A DNA stretch of 8,751 nt, taken from contig JAGVPN010000343.1 in the NCBI GenBank assembly GCA_020052215.1, positions 1 to 8,751 on the forward strand, read 5' to 3'. The translations under genes and the position numbers were made by a program. Under the pieces are notes generated by a model that searched no databases, was not told where the DNA came from, and saw nothing but the letters and a program-made list of their open reading frames with translations. This DNA comes from Syntrophobacterales bacterium (GTDB lineage Bacteria > Desulfobacterota > Desulfobaccia > Desulfobaccales > 0-14-0-80-60-11). This document shows positions 6,405 through 8,751 of this stretch, one piece after another (the first letter of the stretch is position 1; each line of letters opens with the position of its first letter).

Positions 6405-7480
6405 TGAAACGGCTGATTACTCCCGCCTGCCTTATGGTTGTCTGCCTGTTGGTCCTGGCGGAGGTGATCGCCCGCGTCTTTTTCGCCCAGGATATTTCGG
6501 GTCGCTTCGACTACGGCTACAATCCCCAGGCGGGCTTCGCCGAGCCCGCCGACGGCACGGTTGAACTTTTCCGGGCCGGGGGGCGGCGCTTCCACCCCCA
6601 GACCTTTAAGCGCCATCGTCCCCCGGGGACTTTCCGCATCTTTGTGGTGGGCGACTCCGTCCCCCGGGGACCCAGCTTCACAACGGCCTACCCCTGGTTC
6701 CTGGGCGAGGAACTGCGCCGGCACGATATTGCCGCGGAGTCCATCAATCTGGCCGTGCCCGGGTACGGGCCCCGCCGTTGTCAAGTCGTGCTCCAGAAAA
6801 TCCTGGAGTACGAACCCAGTCTCATCGTCCTGCATATCAACGACACCAATAAGTGGGAGGATGAGCGGGAGTGGCGCCGCAGCCAGGAATTCCAGGGGTG
6901 GCACCCCCGGCACTGGCTGATGAAAGTCTTCATTTTCCGGCGGCTGTATGAGGCCAAGCTCGAAAAGGTGTTCTGGCCCCTGGTGCCCGAGACGATCCGC
7001 CTGAAATACGCCGCCAACGACGCCGACGCCCAGGTGGCCGCGGGCCAAGACCCCCGGGAGATCGCCGCCCGCATCCGACTGGCGGAGGAGACCGCGGCGG
7101 AAAATGTGGCCATGCTGCGCCAACGGCAGATTCCCATCATCCTCGTCACCCAGTGCCGCCTGGAAGAAGACCCCCGGCGTGGCCTTTATCTCACCGACCA
7201 TGGTTTGGACCCCCTGGGGGCAGCCCTGATAGGCCCGGGGACCTATCATATCTCTATGAAGGATGTCTTCTCCAGGAGGGATTTCCGGGCGCTGTTCACT
7301 AATTTCAGCGGCCACTTGCACCAGGAAGGCCATCAGGTTTTGGCTCACGCCATCTGGGAGAAAATCGAGCTGGAGCGGGCCGCCTTGGGACTTCCAGGGG
7401 CTAAAGTCGCGGTGGCCGGAAGCCCCCCGAATCCCCCAACAATGGCCCGTGACCCCCAAGCCGTCGTCTCGAAACCATAG
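6404..7480 (+). CDS. Membrane-anchored SGNH/GDSL-type protein, partner of the MBOAT
   Basis: A 358-residue protein with a Lys-Arg start and a hydrophobic segment at about 5-27, a probable signal anchor placing the rest in the periplasm. Block I is FVVGDSVPRG (80-89) with the putative nucleophile S85; block II is NLAVPGYG (115-122); HINDTN (144-149) fits block III; GHLHQEGH (303-310) fits block V, with H304 as catalytic His. The Asp normally three residues before that His is Phe (F301), with N300 one place further, so the triad looks incomplete or altered. The tail from about 330 is Pro/Ala-rich. The start ATG shares its A with the MBOAT stop (TGATG) and there is no Shine-Dalgarno nearby, so translation by re-initiation is likely. 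MBOAT-SGNH pairs are known to acylate polysaccharides (e.g. PatA/PatB, AlgI with AlgJ/AlgX), so it is probably the extracytoplasmic transferase; it could instead be an esterase. Confidence 0.85.
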   Translation: MKRLITPACLMVVCLLVLAEVIARVFFAQDISGRFDYGYNPQAGFAEPADGTVELFRAGGRRFHPQTFKRHRPPGTFRIFVVGDSVPRGPSFTTAYPWFLGEELRRHDIAAESINLAVPGYGPRRCQVVLQKILEYEPSLIVLHINDTNKWEDEREWRRSQEFQGWHPRHWLMKVFIFRRLYEAKLEKVFWPLVPETIRLKYAANDADAQVAAGQDPREIAARIRLAEETAAENVAMLRQRQIPIILVTQCRLEEDPRRGLYLTDHGLDPLGAALIGPGTYHISMKDVFSRRDFRALFTNFSGHLHQEGHQVLAHAIWEKIELERAALGLPGAKVAVAGSPPNPPTMARDPQAVVSKP

Positions 7481-7481
7481 T

Positions 7482-7493
7482 CCTGGCGCCAGG
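7482..7493. repeat. 12-bp perfect palindrome after the SGNH gene
   Basis: CCTGGCGCCAGG is fully self-complementary and starts 2 nt after the stop codon. As a hairpin it would have only a 4-bp stem with loop GCGC, and no T-run follows. It may be a protein-binding site or chance in GC-rich DNA. Confidence 0.4.
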
Positions 7494-7532
7494 GCCATAG
7501 GGTTGCAGGATAGTGGTCAATAACTAACCAAC

Positions 7533-7567
7533 TTTTCATGAGCTGCGCTCACAACGAAAGATGAAAA
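7533..7567. repeat. Spaced inverted repeat TTTTCAT / ATGAAAA
   Basis: TTTTCAT (7533-7539) and ATGAAAA (7561-7567) are perfect 7-bp inverted arms 21 nt apart. A smaller hairpin, TGAGC (7539-7543) with GCTCA (7547-7551), lies between them. It directly precedes the octamer arrays and may be part of the same compound element. Confidence 0.4.
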
Positions 7568-7573
7568 TGCCTC

Positions 7574-7651
7574 TCGCAAAGTCGCCAAGCCCGCCAAGAG
7601 TTTCAGACCAAACTTGCGCTTCTTAGGCTTTGCGCCTTTGCGTCTTGGCGA
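7574..7651. repeat. Head-to-head octamer arrays (NCGCMAAG)
   Basis: The left array, on the + strand, has three units: TCGCAAAG (7574-7581), TCGCCAAG (7582-7589) and CCCGCCAAG (7590-7598, one base longer). The right array reads on the minus strand: TCGCCAAG (7644-7651), ACGCAAAG (7636-7643) and GCGCAAAG (7628-7635). A 29-nt gap separates them. The arms can fold into a long imperfect hairpin. The right array ends 29 nt before the GAGGAG ribosome site (7681-7686) of the next gene. I recall similar CGCAAAG-type strings in many bacterial intergenic regions, but this cannot be verified here. Confidence 0.75.
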
Positions 7652-7690
7652 GAAATCATCATTTTCCGATAAAGCCTTCAGAGGAGTCTC

Positions 7691-8608
7691 ATGGAACAGG
7701 TCTTGGGCATGATTTACGGTCTGGCATTGGGGGATGCCCTGGGGTCGCCGGTGGAATTCTGGGAATTGAAAGGCATTCGGGAACGCTACGGCCCGGACGG
7801 TATTAAGGAGTTGCCGGCGCCGGCCTTATTTACCGATGACACCCAGATGACCCTGGCGGTGGCCGAAGCCCTGATCGCCTCGGGTCATCAGGACCTGGGA
7901 GGCATCATGGCGGCCATTTCCCAAGAGTTTGTCGCCTGGCTGCGCTCGCCGGAAAATGACCGCTCGCCGGGCGGCGCCTGCCTCTATGGGGCGCGCCAGC
8001 TTGAGGCGGGGGTCCCCTGGTGGAAAAGCGGCAAACCCAATTCCAAGGGCTGCGGTGCGGCCATGCGGGTTGCTCCCATCGGCTTTCTCTATCAGCATGA
8101 CCTGGCCAAGTTGCGCCAGGTGGCGGCGGCTTCGGCCCTGGCCACCCACCATCATCCCGCCGCTCAGTTGGGAGCGGTGGCCGCCGCCTTTCTGGTGAAA
8201 CTGGCCCTGGACGGCATCCCGCCGGAGGAGATGCTCGCGGCCCTGGAATTGGAGACCCATGGCCAGGTTCGGGATTTCGACCAGGCCCTGGCCCGCCTGG
8301 AGGAAGCCCTGGAAATGACCTCCTCGGACGCGGCCCTGGCTCATATCGGCGAGGGCTGGGTGGCGGAGGAAGCGGTCCTGATGGCCCTTTATTGTTTCTG
8401 TAAATCTCCGGATGACTTTCTGACCACCATCCGCCGGGGGGCCAACACCCAGGGTGATTCGGACTCCATTGCCTGCATCGCCGGCGGCATCAGCGGCGCC
8501 TACCTGGGCATCCGGGCGCTGCCGCCGGAATGGGTGGAACGCATCGAAAAATCTCCCTACCTGGCGGACGTCGCCCACCGTCTGGCCGCGGTGCGACGCC
8601 GGAGTTGA
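7691..8608 (+). CDS. ADP-ribosylglycohydrolase (DraG/ARH-like)
   Basis: A 305-residue, probably cytosolic enzyme of the ADP-ribosylglycohydrolase superfamily, which removes ADP-ribose from modified proteins or small molecules with a two-metal (Mg/Mn) centre. The whole fold signature is visible: GLALGDALGSPVEF (10-23), the metal-binding FTDDTQMTLAVAEAL (47-61, with T48-D49-D50), KGCGAAMRVAPIG (119-131), THHHPAA (152-158) and the second metal site GDSDSIACIAGG (255-266, D256, D258, S259). Length is normal. GAGGAG (7681-7686) sits 4 nt before the ATG. No ADP-ribosyltransferase (DraT) or nitrogenase gene is near, so a nitrogenase-reactivating role is not supported; it could equally act on other protein ADP-ribosylation, on ADP-ribosylated nucleic acid, or on a small ADP-ribose derivative. 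It appears to be a single-gene unit behind a repeat-rich spacer. Confidence 0.93.
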   Translation: MEQVLGMIYGLALGDALGSPVEFWELKGIRERYGPDGIKELPAPALFTDDTQMTLAVAEALIASGHQDLGGIMAAISQEFVAWLRSPENDRSPGGACLYGARQLEAGVPWWKSGKPNSKGCGAAMRVAPIGFLYQHDLAKLRQVAAASALATHHHPAAQLGAVAAAFLVKLALDGIPPEEMLAALELETHGQVRDFDQALARLEEALEMTSSDAALAHIGEGWVAEEAVLMALYCFCKSPDDFLTTIRRGANTQGDSDSIACIAGGISGAYLGIRALPPEWVERIEKSPYLADVAHRLAAVRRRS

Positions 8609-8697
8609 ACCAGGCGGCCGGCTCCGCTGGGACCCGCAGCCAGGGTATGGGGATAGCAATTGCCAAAAGTTTTTTCCGTTATGGGAAGCCTGATAAT

Positions 8698-8727
8698 CCC
8701 CCCTACCCCCCTTTAAAAAAGGGGGGG
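8698..8727. repeat. C/G-rich inverted repeat with duplicated CCCCCCT
   Basis: CCCCCCT occurs twice (8698-8704 and 8706-8712). The second copy begins an arm CCCCCCTTT (8706-8714) that pairs with AAAGGGGGG (8718-8726) across loop AAA. No T-run follows on either strand, so a standard intrinsic terminator is unlikely. It looks like a dispersed intergenic repeat. The other bases from 8609 to the window end hold no gene I can support; a T-run at 8670-8675 is not preceded by a good stem. Confidence 0.6.
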
Positions 8728-8751
8728 AACTACAAGGAATTGCTGTTAAAG

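Noticed and set aside
6389..7498. Long open frame (369 codons) on the minus strand across the SGNH gene
   Set aside because: The + strand frame carries clear SGNH blocks; the minus frame has low-complexity composition and no motif, so it is a codon-bias shadow.
7826..8659. 277-codon open frame on the minus strand across the ADP-ribosylglycohydrolase gene
   Set aside because: The + strand protein has every family motif; the opposite frame has none.

Overview
The window is a GC-rich bacterial chromosome segment with seven genes, all on the + strand. Protein style, gene order and the kinds of intergenic repeats suggest a Gram-negative from the deltaproteobacterial (Desulfobacterota-like) lineage. 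This assignment is an inference, since no rRNA or other taxonomic marker is present.

Positions 2-3600 are a housekeeping block often found near the replication origin: yidC (membrane insertase, 5' end cut by the window edge), jag/khpB (KH-R3H RNA-binding protein) and mnmE (tRNA wobble-uridine modification GTPase). They are tightly packed, with an 18-nt gap and then a 4-nt ATGA overlap, and look like one transcript. Positions 3601-3935 hold no gene but contain six different short inverted repeats. Then comes rsmG (16S rRNA m7G methyltransferase). mnmG, often a neighbour of these genes, is not between mnmE and rsmG.

Positions 4611-4823 are a spacer ending in six tandem heptamers (GCTGANN-like) that abut the ribosome binding site of the next gene. 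Positions 4824-7480 hold a two-gene unit: an MBOAT-family membrane O-acyltransferase of the AlgI/DltB type, followed with a 1-nt TGATG overlap by a membrane-anchored SGNH/GDSL-type protein. Together they resemble the paired acyl-transfer machinery that decorates secreted or cell-surface polymers. No polymer synthesis or export gene is in the window, so the substrate is unknown.

Positions 7481-7690 form a second repeat-rich spacer with two head-to-head arrays of an octamer (NCGCMAAG). It is followed by a stand-alone ADP-ribosylglycohydrolase (DraG/ARH-like) at 7691-8608. The last 143 nt are non-coding and include a C/G-rich inverted repeat.

I see no convincing new defence or mobile system. 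The most unusual material is the density and variety of short repeats in the spacers, two extra hydrophobic segments in the MBOAT protein, and an SGNH protein lacking the usual catalytic-triad Asp.
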